Source: Numida meleagris (taxonomy: Eukaryota > Chordata > Aves > Galliformes > Numididae). From it: a stretch of DNA of 64,000 nucleotides. The notes below the pieces were generated by a model, which ran no database searches, was not told where the DNA came from, and was given only the letters and a program-made list of their open reading frames with translations. Position 1 is the stretch's first letter, and the number at the start of each line of letters is the position of its first letter. Shown here in pieces: positions 50,512 to 63,900 of this stretch. The stretch is from the NCBI RefSeq assembly GCF_002078875.1, contig NC_034414.1, forward strand, positions 9,981,783-10,045,782, written 5' to 3'. A program made the translations under genes and the position numbers.

Positions 50512-53500
50512 GTAAGAGGCTTGTTAAAGGGAAAACGTATAGGGCTGTCATTTAAATGCTGATGGATCATGGATTAGATTCTATCTGAGGACTCATTTTA
50601 GCCTTAAGGTATAGAGTGTATCTGCAAATACAGCTAGGTATTTCTCTAATGGATCATCTGTCTAAAAATAATAATTGAAAGGACCTTTTTGAATGTGCAG
50701 TATCAACTTATCCCATGGGGAAACATATGTAGCTGGAAGATCTTGCTTTTGAGAGGGAGATACATGGAACAGTTTCTCTCTTTTGGTAGAACATCCAACT
50801 TTCATGTTGCTGTGAAGTGACAAACTAAAAATTGAAATTCTGTGTCAATGGATGTGTCTGGGAAGAGAAAGATTGTTGTGACTGTAGGGAAAGAAAAATT
50901 ACTGATGAAAGATGCTCATTGTGTTCTATAATAATAGAAGTGTGTGTACTGAAAGTTCTTCAGTGATGGATTCAGAAGAGGAGTTACCCTGTAGAAGTCA
51001 GCTCTGAAGAGAACAGAACAAACCAAGGCATTATTACTGTAACAGACAGAGTTAAACTCAATTTTGCCTTTAATTTTTTTTTGTATTGTGGAGACTTATT
51101 GGTTTGGAACTGCAACTGACTCAAAGACAGTGTCCTTATACGTGACAGAATTTGGAAAATCAACAGAAATGTAATTGGGTAGTTTGGTGTGAAAACTTCA
51201 CTTTTACTGAACAGATACTTCACACTGCTGATTTTCTGAAGGTGTTGATTTGAGCTCCAGAAACTGTGGGTAGAGTTCAGGTGTCTTCAGCAAAATCTGA
51301 GATGTAGATGTCTAAATCCGGGGAAGTTACTGTAGATTCACTTTACGGTCAATTGAAGAAAAATAGGCGCTTTCAGAGAGTGATTCATCTCAGCCTAAAA
51401 CAGGCAGGTCAGACAAACTGCCCCCTGGAGATGCCTGTTTATCTCCATTGACTGTAGAAAAGCCTACAGTGACAAACTTGCAATTAAATGTCTAACCTTT
51501 GGATCTCTAAAGCTAGGTTAGATGAATCTCAACATGCCTTAATAAGGACAGGCTCTGCCAGCTGTACTGGTGTTGAGTGACACCTCCCTTGGGAGATGTT
51601 CTGGTGGGGCTTTTTCTGGAGTGAACTGAGAAGGTACGACTGAGAAATTCTGGGGTTCCCAAGCAGAATGATCCCAGTGCTGATTTTAAACTTTTATTTT
51701 CCTTTTAGATTCAGTAGTATTTGATTTTCTTGCAATTTGAAGTAGACAGTTGTGATTATTATTAATTTTCTTGAGTGGAATCTTAAAATTGAAAGTTGAT
51801 TTTATTCTGTGCAGTGTTAAAGTGGCTATCTACCCTTTTCAAAAGCAGATAACTGTCTTCCGTGTGTTGTCCAAATTTCCTTTCCCCATCTGCTGTATTG
51901 CAAAGTACAGAGTTACTTCCCCATTAGCCTGGTAAGCATACTGGGATGTGAGAAGAGGGCATTTTGGAGTTTTTTAAAGAGTGGCAAAGAATTTTGGCCT
52001 TGGAGAGCATCTAGGAAACTGAGTATCTAGCTACATTCATAATTGAAGTCCTTGCCATGTGCTTTTGTTGTTTTATTTAGCGCTTGTTATTAATGGACTC
52101 ATTCCAGGAAGGACGTAATGTTACAAAAAGTTTTGAAGTCTTGATTCAGTGTAGTTTGCAAATTAGGTAAATGAGAATTGTCAGAAGTACTTGTGCTTAA
52201 AAAGGAAATAGCCTGATCATTCAGCTATGCTGTGATAGAATATTTTCAGCCTTTTAGGTCACTGGATTATTTTCATGCTCAACTTCTTCATGTACAAAAC
52301 AATTTGAACATTAACAGGCACAAGAGGCCTTTCTTTTCTTATTACTGCCGGAAATCCCCAGATGGAGAAGGAAGGAAAAAGTCCCAATAGCATCTATGAC
52401 TTTTTATGTATTTTCTGTTTCTCAGAGAACCTGCCATGCATATAATAATTAGAACTTTGTGCTTGAGGTCATACTGGTTCAGTGAATTTATACCTGATCT
52501 GATGCTTTCAGTTACAGAGTGTTCTGTGTTTTCTGACAGTCACAGATGGGCCAAAATGGCTCAGTGGTTCAACATCCCTGTCAGCTCCTCCATCCATTAC
52601 ATTTTTTTTCATGTTTTGAGAAATTTTTAGAAGAGGACAGAGATTGTCCCAGCTTCTTGAATATATGAGAGAATTTTGTTTTAAAAAGCAAACAGACACA
52701 TAGGAAAAAAAAACAACCCAACTTCAAACAGAGGAGGTCCTGGATGCCAATGAGGAAGTTGTGCATCAGCTAAAATGCTTATCAGAACCAGCTCTGTGCA
52801 GTGGGCTGCTTTGTCTGCATTTACTTTTAAATCAATTCTGTATTAAGTCTTCAAAAAGAATCTGTGAAGGCTATGCGTCACTCCTGTCATTACTTTCCTA
52901 CAAATTAATTTTTAAACTCTTCCACTGTTTAAGTGGATTTATCTCTACCAGTTATAGTAAAGAATAATGTGTTTAGAAGTAAGAGTGTGCTGTGTGTAGA
53001 AATTGAATGCTCAGACTTGACGAGGCTACCCTGGAAAAAGTGGATACAGCATGGTTGTTGGCCTAATTACCTTGTTCTTGTTGAATTCAAATTGTGCAGT
53101 TAGAAACAGGCAGTGATTTGAGCAAACATAACAAACTTTCTTGAAGCAACAAGATGAAACGAAGTGGAAGGGCATGCATCTGCTCATATTAAAGTAATTC
53201 TAGTGAAAGCAGTATTTAAATGAAGGCAATATTGATAAGCCTTACAAGTGACTGGATTGGGAAAGTCAACAGAAATGTAGTTTGGTAGTATGGTGTGATA
53301 ACATTAAACTTATACGAGTGCTTTGACTTGGGTGCAAAGCAAAGTGGGAAGCCCGGCATGCCATGTGGGTGTGGGGCCCTGGAACTGCCGCAGCCTCCAG
53401 GCCTGCTCTGGTAGGTGGCTTTGCTTGTTGGTGCAGTAAGCAGTGGGAGGCCAGCGCTGGACTACAGTGGCTGATACGGCACACCTGATTGCATGGCTAC

Positions 53501-56500
53501 TAACTCTCATATCTCATACCATGCTTTGCAAATCACCTATTTTGAAGGAGTGACAGTGTTGGTACGCTTAAGTATCTTTGATACCTGAAATGCTCTTCAA
53601 AACTCATGTTGCCAGCTGCAAAGAATGTTGTTCTCAGTACAATATTGCATTTTGTGCCTCCTAAAGGAAATATACAGTGAATTTCTAGTGTTACTAATTT
53701 ACCAAACATGTTTTGCTTTGCTTCAAACCCCATCCCCCTTGTTTTTAACTTCTTTCCTTCTCTCTGTCGTACTGGATTTGCCTTTCATTAACGTGTGTCT
53801 AAAACATGTTTTCTAGTGAACTTTGGAGGAAAAACAACCAACCAACCCAACATATGGAAACAAATTTGAATGCAGTGCATTGTTGATTTGTTGCAACATT
53901 TTTCTTGAACATCTTTTTGATTCCTGTGTAAAGTTGCTGCACGTAATGCACAATTATGCTGTTTGTTGCCTTGATGTTAAATAAAAGAACTCATTAGCTG
54001 AAATGCAGTATGACTACCTGCATGAGAGAAGAGGAGTTGGGCAAGCACTGACAAGTGGGAACAGCAGCCAGTTTATGGTTGTGAAGAGCAGAAAATTATA
54101 AAGCAAATCCTTTAAAAATAGATGTTTTAGGCATTTAATGACCTCTAACTGCTGTCTACCTGATAAATACAATCTGGTGCTGGCTAGAGTTCTTTGAACA
54201 CCTTTGCTGTTTGTAATAAGGGAAGATCCATTCTCTTATCCGTAGGCTCAGTGAGAGTTGTGGAACTTGTCAGTGTCATTATAGCAGCCCTGGCAATAAG
54301 ATCTTTGGCTAGTAATTGTGTGGTAGGGTGCAGTGAGTCTTACACTTGGCCTTTCTTTGTGCCATACCAGAAAGTTTGCTTGGGTTGTGCAAGCATTAGA
54401 ACTATTACCACCTTTTTGGACTCTTCTGAGAATAATGGTGGGAGTTGGTCAGAATTGGTGAGTTCTCCAGGACAGCTGTCAGTCTCTTGCTTGTCTGGCA
54501 AGACTGAGGAGGTGAGATACTAGGCGCTTCTCCTGGGGATGTTCTTCATGAAGCACAAGTCAGCGTATGCCCATTATCAGTCCTTTAGCAAAGAAACTTT
54601 TCCTAAGACTTCACTGCATATTTCAAGTGGTTTTATATATTCATATAGTCCTTATACACTACCTTGTGTACAAAACATTTCAGGTTAGACTAGACAAAAT
54701 GAGCCCTCATAGCCACAAGTAGTATAAACAGAATAGATTTTAAGAGCAAAACTTCATAAAATTGCTGCATCGTTTTAAAGTCAGAATTGTCACCAGCAGA
54801 AACGCATCCCTTTGCTTTAGATGAGGCCTTCGCAGTCAGTCTATTATCCTAAAGAAAACACTGCTGGGCCTTGGAAATACTGTTTGAACCACTTATTCAT
54901 CTCCTAATGTGAAAAATAATGAAGTTTTTTTTTAGGTAGTTTTAGAAGTCATGGCTAAGCTTCTGCTGAGATCTCATGTGTGTGCAGACTTAAATTTGTT
55001 AAGGGTTTTCCCTTCCCAACCAGTTCTAGAATTACTTCAGAAAAGGGAAATAGAATTTAAAAGATCAATAAATCAAAATGCTCATAAGGATTGGAAGCAT
55101 GCGGATGAAAATCTCACAAAAATGCTAAATTTCAATGACAGATGAACAAAATTTTGAGCTAATTGAAACCAGCAAGAATTTCATATTTTCAGAACGGGCA
55201 AATTAGGACATGGTTCAGATTTGTGGCTGAAAATTCAGTTTGGACTTAATAATATTGTGATTTTTTTTTGTTTTGTTTTTCTTTAGCGTAGACAAATACA
55301 CGGATGTTGCCATATTTAGCTGGAGTTCTAGATCACTGCATGTACCGAGGGTGACATTGAAATGCTGTGTCACATCTTATTCCTAGTGAAAGTCATGCAT
55401 GTGTGTATGTAGCTTGCAGTTTCACATGCTGCCTGGAGATGGAAGCTGCTTGCTTTGACAAGGTCACTTTGGAAAGGTGGCAAGATTCCCTGAATAAGAA
55501 AGCCAGAAGGCCAGAGCGTGCCATTTCATTAGACAGCCCGGGATTCCCTTCTCATAGAAAAGAAGAGAAAATGAATGCTATGGAATTTAAACTATTTCAG
55601 CTTTTCTGTAGCCTGGAAAATGTTACTCTTGGGCAATATTCTGTTAATGACTGCTATTGGGCCTAATGTTCGGCACATGTAAATTAGTGTATTTCCTTTG
55701 ACTTCAGTGGAACTAAGCCAGTTTGCACCATCGGAGAATCTGTCCCCTCAGCTTTCTGTAAAAACCAGTAGTAAATTTAGATAGTAAGGGGAGATAGTAT
55801 TATCTCTCATAGTTCCAGTTTCCCGGGGGAAAGAAAATTAATGTTTGTATTTACCTCATCAACCTGAGACCAGATTAAACTGTGAAAAGGTATCTAATTA
55901 ATTCAAATAATCCGATGTGGAAACGCTGAATGTAACAGACTTGCTTTGTTTTGCAGTGAGTGTTTTCTTTGTCAGCACAAAACTTTGTAACTTCTAGATA
56001 GCCAGCTAGTTTTCAAAGCTTCTAACATCACTTGGGCCACTGGAATGGAGTAAATGGAACATACTATCTCGAAGAATATCTAAAAGTTTTTGCTTTTTGA
56101 TGTGTTTTCTTTTTTTTTTTTTTAAGACTCCGTCTGATGTAGGGGCTCTAAGAAATGGGATGAGCGCTGTGAACTGGGTACATTCCTTCTGCCTTTCTAT
56201 TCTGCTCCCATTCAGCACTTGTAATGGTAATGAAGTCTAATTACAAATGCATGTGACTGCCTGTTGTAATCTGTCAGTGTGTTTCTGAAAAACCTTGTGC
56301 CAGTTCAGTATTGGTCATTAGATAATAAGGATTGATAAAACGTAAGGGGCAAAATGTTAAAAATGCTACTATCGATTAGAACGCACCTTAATAATGAAAC
56401 CATGGGCCTGGGGACGAAAGCCATGGATCATTTTGACAATTCGGCCTTAGATTGTGGATGAGACAGAGTGGGGACAATTAATCCCTCAGAGCCACAAATC

Positions 56501-57479
56501 ACAAATAAAGTAGTTGCAGCTCATTACAACCTGACCTTGCTAAACGGCCTTGAAAACATAAGTGACCTTCTAGTATTTGAAAAGATTACAAAGATCTATT
56601 GAGAAATATCTTAAATTTTTTTTTAAATGTTTGGGAACTCCATGACTTAATTTTAACAGAACTGTCTTGATGAAAGAAGCTTTTAACTTCACCACCTTTC
56701 ATGAGCTAAATTGCTAGGAGCTCGTGGAACTGATGGCAATACTGTAGGGAAATGTTCGGGAAAGATCTTGAAAGTCAAAAGTCTTGCTCTGTGCAATTAA
56801 TCAGTGGAAGAATGTGCTACAATAGCTTTGAAGAGACAATGGTTTCAATGAACTATCTGGTAATTCCAGTTAGGCCTTTTATAAATGATCTGGCATTAAT
56901 GGAGCACTGCATAATTACAGGAAAACATACTCCTTTGTGCTCTGCAACTAAGTCCCATCTCAAAACTGGGGAATATGTTCAGCAAAGTGTTTCACAAACT
57001 CCCCTCGTGTTCCTTCCTACTTCTTTTTAAAATATCCTGACGTGACAATGAGATGAGGGCATGCAATTTGCATTTCTGCCCATTCACACGTGCTGCAGAT
57101 GTTGTTTGACTAAGTGGAGTCATGACTTGAATACCTTGTCATGGGTTAATATGTATGGAATTCACAAAGCATTAAGATGGGTTATTGTGTGACTAATCAA
57201 AGATTCCATGATAAATAGCTAAATTCCTAAATGTACTGCTTAGAACTGTACGCAAAGTACTGAGTTGCTAATAGTCCAGTTTAATTTCATCCAGGTTTAC
57301 CTCTTACATACTGTTCCTACTGACTGGGCAAGACGGTGACATTCCTTTATTTCATTCTTGAGGAGAGGTAATGCTTACAATCCTCTGGTACTGTAGTTGT
57401 GCAATGTGTTTGCAGTGCTGACTTTTTGGTACTTTGAACCAGGCCCATGTGTGACTTGTTGCTTCTTACTTCTTTTCAG

Positions 57480-57685
57480 TGTATATGAATGAGATGTTAC
57501 TAAATGTCTTCAATGTGTATAAAACTAAGCCTTTCCTGAATACCACATTTCCCATAATACCTCACTTATTTGTAAATACAAGAAACTTGTATTTTTTCCA
57601 TGCCTGTTCTAGGCAAGAGAGGATCTCTTACAGTGCCAAAGGCTACCCATTAAGAATGCTCTACCCACACACCTCCCTGGTTTTG
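57480..57685 (+). other. Weak 206-bp exon-like segment
   Basis: A good acceptor (gcttcttacttcttttcag, AG at 57,478-57,479) and a donor TTG|GTAAGA (GT at 57,686-57,687) bound a stretch open in one frame for 68 codons. The translation looks unlike a conserved domain. Its phase (two bases completing a codon) does not join to the 50,436-50,511 segment's open frame, which ends on a codon boundary. If both are used, at least one is not coding as read. Confidence 0.15.
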
Positions 57686-59632
57686 GTAAGAGAGATGCAA
57701 GCAACATGACTTTGAAAGTGGCTGCATGGCTGCTGGAATTAGAGAGAACAGCTCTTAGTTCCATAGCTCTTTTTCATTTTGGGAAAGAGGTCAAGTATCA
57801 TATTGTAATATGGAAACAGCAGATGATCATAGATCAGCTGAAGCATGCTGTCCCTCAAAAATGGCACCTGGTAGATAATATTTTCTGCAGTGGTGCCTTC
57901 TGTGAGATAGCCCTAAGATTTAGCCCAGTGTAGAGGACATTGCAAGAAATGGTGGAATGTATCATAAGCACGAATGAGCACCATGTGTGGAGTAGATGGT
58001 TTCAGTCTGCTGGCTGTGTAGGGAGCGAGGTGAAGAAAGATCCATGCTGCTGCTAGAGGAACAGCCTACTATCACAACAGCTGGATTTATGGGAACCTTC
58101 AAGATTGTTTCACCCTATTATTACTGGGGTGAGCTTCAGCCATGCTGGATCTCTCGCCTTCGTGCTGGCCTTGAATGATCGTGCTTTCTGCATTGGAAGT
58201 GACAGAGAGATGGCTGTGTGTTGTCACCCTATGTAATAGATTGCTATTCGCTCTCTGCTTCTTTCATCAGCCTGGAAGACAGATGAACAAAATGGTTGTA
58301 TCTGAAACCATGTTTGTTAATTGTACTGTGTCAGCCAAGGAAAAACATAAGCTATCCCATAGCTTTAGCAGAGCAACTAGATAAGATCAGAAAGTGTTGT
58401 GCATTTTCAACAGCTTAATCTCTGAGCCATCATGCTTTTTGTGTGACATCTCATGTCTTAACCTTCCACTGAGGAACCTCAACTACTTTCCGGAGACTTC
58501 TCAAGAGTTTCAGCTGTGAAGTTCTCATTATGGTGAACGGTATGGTCATGCATGTATAGGTATACATGGAGGGCATGACACAGCTCAACTACTGGAAGTA
58601 GGATTGGGAATCAGCTGGAATAAAATGTTTCCTTGTAAGATAAAATCATTCAACCATTTATGTAATAAATTCAGCAAGGCACCACACACGATCCAATATA
58701 GAAGAGTGTGACCAGAACAACTACAGCTACTCCTCTGATACATCATTCTTCATTTTGTATGGGGATATAAACAGGATTTCTAATATCATCAACAGTGATT
58801 TAAGAATAGAAACAAAAGTTTCCTTTACCTTTCTTTCTTAAGGGCTTCTCTTAGTGGCTAACCAGATAAGATGCCATTTCCTTTAGCATCTGTGCTACTT
58901 GGTGTGGTTGTGCACATTGCTGTTTACTTTGACCCTCGTATCTTATGCAGACACATGATGATGTTGAACCTTACATTAGTGTCATGCTACGAACAAGAAA
59001 GAAAATTCCTGCTGATTCTCTGCTGAACTGAATTACCCTCATCTCAAACCCTTATTTCTCTGAATGCCTTCCGTCTTCAAGGATGACACTTTCCTTGCTT
59101 GGATTCAGTCTGGCCTCCTTTGTGGTCTTTCTGCTGCTTATGTCCTTATGGTATTTCATTTAATTCCTGGCTTCTAGGGATGAATTTGTCTCCATATTTG
59201 CCAGGGAATCTGATTTTTTAGAGATATTAAGCATTCTAGAAGAATACTTCAGGGGCCATATCTGTTAGAGGAACAGAGAGTCTCTGGCTTCAGTAAGGTG
59301 AGATGCTGAATCGGTCATTTTTGTATTAAAGCCTGAAGTACTACTTCAGAACTAAAAGTAGAGATCTTTGAAGTGGCTGAGGGCTTTAGGTGCCTCCAAC
59401 AAATAGATGGAGAAGAAAAGTGATTTTAAGGAGCAAAGATATGAGTAAATACCTCAGTGCGCCAGCCCCATATTTTGGTATCAGTGCAATTCCATACAAT
59501 GTATCTTTACAGGCTTTTTCTTTCCCTCTTCCCTTCTGTACTCTTTTTAACAACGTATGGAATTACAGATTAAAGGGTACAGAAACATGAACACTGCAAT
59601 AAAGCCAAGAATTCAAAAGTTAAAATTTTAAC

Positions 59633-59655
59633 ATATATATATATACACACATATA
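59633..59655. repeat. Compound AT/AC microsatellite
   Basis: (AT)n passes into acacacac and back to atat within about 23 bases. This is a simple tract with no further signal. Confidence 0.8.
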
Positions 59656-60900
59656 AATACTATCCACGCAGCCTTAATTGGGCCCCCTTGTGTGTATACA
59701 TTTTGATACTGCCTCTAATTACATGGTCACACGCTGCTTTTTCCTGTGGCCCCCTGCATAGTTCTGTGCACTAGGTGGAAGGTGTTTGCCGAACGAGCAC
59801 AGCTTTAAGTTGTTTTTATTCTCGCTGTGGCTCAGGTAGTCCCAGGCTTGCTGTACAGTACAGTGCTCGAGACCCAGACTGAACACAGAACTACTGATTT
59901 CCTTGTGGGTTTTTCCTTGCTGTCCATTTTGCAAACATTAACGCTTATTTTTGAAATGCGCTTACTTTGAGATGACCAGTAAGGTGGTTCTGCTCACGCG
60001 TGGGAGGAATAGGAATGCTGGGTGGTTCAAGCATGGAGCTGCAGGGCCCTGGTATTTTTGCAGTTCTCTACAGTGCAATGTGTCTAAACCTATCTGCCCA
60101 CAGACTCCAGTTTATTTCTAATGAGTGCAGTCTTATGTGATTTGGAGATCTTTCCCAGGAGACAGAAAGTAAAGATGCTACAAATAACAAATGCTGTGAG
60201 AAGGCTAGTGCAAGTTACTTGCCTTGAGTTTTTTCAGGACCGAGTGGTCAATACCGACCCTAATCTGCATGGGCAGAACTCAAGAGTGCTAACCCTGTGA
60301 CCATTCAACCTCTGGCTTAGTCCCTTGTCTTGCTTATCTTGCATTTCCAGATCTCTGCTAAGAGCAGGTGAAGATCGTGTAGGCAGGCATTCTCCTTCTC
60401 TGCTCAGGCCAGACCCAGAGCATTGGTTTGGGATGAACAATGTCAGGATCACCTGGGAGAAGAGGTCGTTGTTTCATAACGAACATGCAGAGGGTGGGGG
60501 CTGAATTAACGTTGCACAGAGGATCTTAATGTTGGCATTCACTTTGCAACCTTAACATTCTTCTAATGTAGTTTGTGTGCACGTGTGTTTAATATCTATT
60601 GTTTTTTCACCTATAAAAATATGCTAACAGGCTGTACTCTTCAAATACTTCTATAAAAATTCTGAAGTTACCTTTCTGAACAGGTTTTTGAAATCAATAC
60701 AGAGAGAGCTGCTAACAGGAGGTAAACTACAAACCACAAACACTTTCAATAGGATAGCTCTTTTTATATCACATTTGATATCATTTTCACAGCATGATCT
60801 CTACTTTCATACTGTGATAGCTTTTACCTGGAGTTTAGATGATTCATTTTTGTAGTGGATACTTAACTTTTATATGAGGAAAATGCAAGAGAAGCCAGCA

Positions 60901-60945
60901 CAGCATTAAATGAACTATAGTTGCAGCATTAAATGAACTACAGTA
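60901..60945 (+). repeat. Tandem duplication of a 22-23-bp unit
   Basis: Two adjacent units both start cagcattaaatgaacta, at 60,901 and 60,924, and differ by one substitution and one end base. It is a recent local duplication in otherwise single-copy sequence. Confidence 0.85.
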
Positions 60946-63900
60946 CAGTAATAACATAGAATGCTCAGATCTTTGCCATCATACAGGGTTGGACTCATGA
61001 GTGCTTTATTGATCCATGTGTGAGCAGATGTGGAAGTCTGGAGTTTTTCTCACTGCTTTTTGGCCTATCTAATTGAATTTTTAAGAGTATATTGGGGACT
61101 TGGAGCTTGCTTAGTAGTAGTTAGAAATCCTTACAGGATTCTGCTTAACAATTAGCTGTGATTTCCTGTTGGTTTGGATCATGGAGATTCACGTGACTAC
61201 ATCAGTAGGTTTTCCAGTCTTTTTTTTTTTCTCTAAAGCTTTTTCTTTTTTTCTGGAAGAAATTTAGCAATCCTATCTTTGCACTGAGTTCTGCAGAAGC
61301 TGCTGCAGAGGAGGGAGAGCATTTTTATTTTTAATCTTTCATGTGAATGGTGTTTGTTCTTTCAAAGACATCTAGATTTTTGTGCCATGTGTAGGGAGTG
61401 CATGAAATTACATTTGATTTCTTTTTTTCTGGAAAATGAATGCTGGGGTTGAGGTTTTCTGGGGCTCCTCTCCCTAGCTTCTGTTTTCACGAGCTTGTAA
61501 TTTCATAGGAACCATTTAAAATGAAGTTTTCTGCATATGGTTCCAAAACAGTTTTTTCAAGTGAATACCTCATGTCTTCATATTTCTGAATAATGCAAAA
61601 ATGCAAACCAAAACCCATTGTTGTGGTCCTGCTGAAAGATGGTTCGAAGACAGAAAATCAATAACTTGCCTTATTTTCTCAGCTCAGCCCATCATCAACT
61701 TCCCTTCCTTCAAATTTCCATCACGCACTCTTTTCACTTGTCCTCACCAAGAAAGATGCAGGTAAAAGCACACTTAAAATGGCCTGACAGTCACATGCTA
61801 TTAGAAATCTGTCAAACACAAGACTGTTCATCAAAAATCATCTCAGTTTCTGAAAAGAATGAACAAACTGATTTATAACATAGGTCTGATAAGGTTGAAG
61901 TGGACTCATTTTTTTAATCGGGTTTAAGACTTGCGTGTAATTTAGTTCTTGTGTTAGAAACAACAACAAAAAAAGAATATTTTCTTCCTTATTCCAGATG
62001 AAACAGCTGTCACTGACTCTAAAAGAAACAAAAAATCTCTTATCTTTTCTGCCGCTTTTACAAACTGAGGATTGACCTGATTCTATCAAACACCATCTTC
62101 CAGCATTGTGGTTGGTCAAAATGAAGCTGTTCATCCCTTTCTATGTTTGCCATAATTAAATACTTTAATTTTGAAATAAATGAGTCAATTGTTTAAGCAG
62201 TACCAGCTTTGCTAATAGGTGACAAAACGTCCTACGCTGGGGTTTCATTGGTTGAAAGCAGCTACCCCGATGGTTATCTTCTGTGCTCTTCTGTCCCAAA
62301 CAGCGTACTGTGTTGAATTGATATTTCTGCTGCTCCTTGGGGTTCTTGATTCACTTATTCAGAAAACTCTGTGCTTTGAATTCCTTGAGGTACACCCCAC
62401 AGAAGCTCAAATACACACTAAATGCACACTGAAGAAGCCTTGCTTGCATCCCACCAGTATGATCTTGACTTCGGGCGTGAATGAGGTTTACTTTACAACT
62501 CAGTCTTTGTGCACAGGGACTTGGATGCGGCTCTCCTCATAACGTAGCTCTGTCTCAGGATTCTCTTGTTTCTCCTTCTGGAAGTCAGGAGACAGATTTT
62601 GCCTAAAATGTGTTTTACAGTGCACGCATGACTGCAGTGCATGAGTTCTCCCCACTCTGCCGTTTAAGAATTGCATATCTGAACTCATTTCTAGGAGGTT
62701 AAATTATTTCTAACCTTAAATGGAATAATGTTATTTCCACAGCCACCTAACATAATTTTTATTTCTAATGTAGGGATTTTAGTCAAGGTCATAGCCTGGG
62801 AATACTAGCAGTTGTACAAACGTACTGTGACAGCTGTGCTCCAGAGAAGGAGCTGTAACTGCGAAGAAGATGGCTGACTGTGCTTTAGAGATTCTGTTCC
62901 CTACTGTAAAGGTTTCCGTGAAAATGCTGGGATGGGTGCAGCAGGGGGCTGATTTGCACCTCTGGAGAATTCTGTACAAGAACTCAAAATCTGGCACAGA
63001 GCTCTAAGCGTTCCTGTTACCCCTCACGTGAGAGGGTAACTCTTTCTCCTCACCTTCCAGCGTGTCCTTCCTAAGGAGCCCGCACCCACCCAGCGCAGCT
63101 CTCTGTTCAGCTATCCCCCTGTACCTCTTTGATCCCAATGAGATTGCAGCCTTGCCACCATACACAGACCTCTAATTATTCCTCTTTGTTTCTCCTGCTG
63201 CATGCATTAGTGTTAACAGGCTCTTGAGAAAGGCAGCCAGTTGTGCTGATTTCATTGTTAATGCTTGGTGTAGGCTATCAGCTCTGTATTGTTTGTTACA
63301 AGGTGTCCTCCCCCATTCCTATCACCCTGCACGCTTGCTTGCCACCCCAATCCACTGCTTCCTCCGTTGCTTGTGGATTGATCTCAGAGAGAGCTGATCA
63401 TCCTAACTTAAAGCACGTGAAACTGTGTTCCACTAATATAATGGATAATATAATGTTTCTAGAAGAGCTGTGTTTTCGCTATGAAAAAGAATACATTACT
63501 AAATGTTAAATAAGAATCTAAAGACGCTAAGACATGAAGTTTCTTTCTGGTGAGCTAGCATCTCCCAGTGTCAGCAGAAGCCAGAAAGGAGCTTTGGCAG
63601 GGAAGAGGCTTTGGGGGAGCTTGTCTAGAACTTCATCTGTGCTTGGAGCTGCCTCTGTGCCCTGCACCTTCTGCTCCAGACTGCTTTTGAAGTGGGCAGC
63701 GGAGCAGAGCAGCACCCCAGTAAATATGCATTTGGGCCGGGAGGTTGGTGATCTCCCTCTAGGATGTTTTTGCATGAGGTGGGGAATCTAATAAGAATCA
63801 AGGGTGACCGGAGGGGAATCCCAAAGCTTTCAGATCCTAGAATCGCTGCAGTGAGACTTTAGTCGCCGGTCTTAACTTTGAACAAACAGGTCAAAGACTC

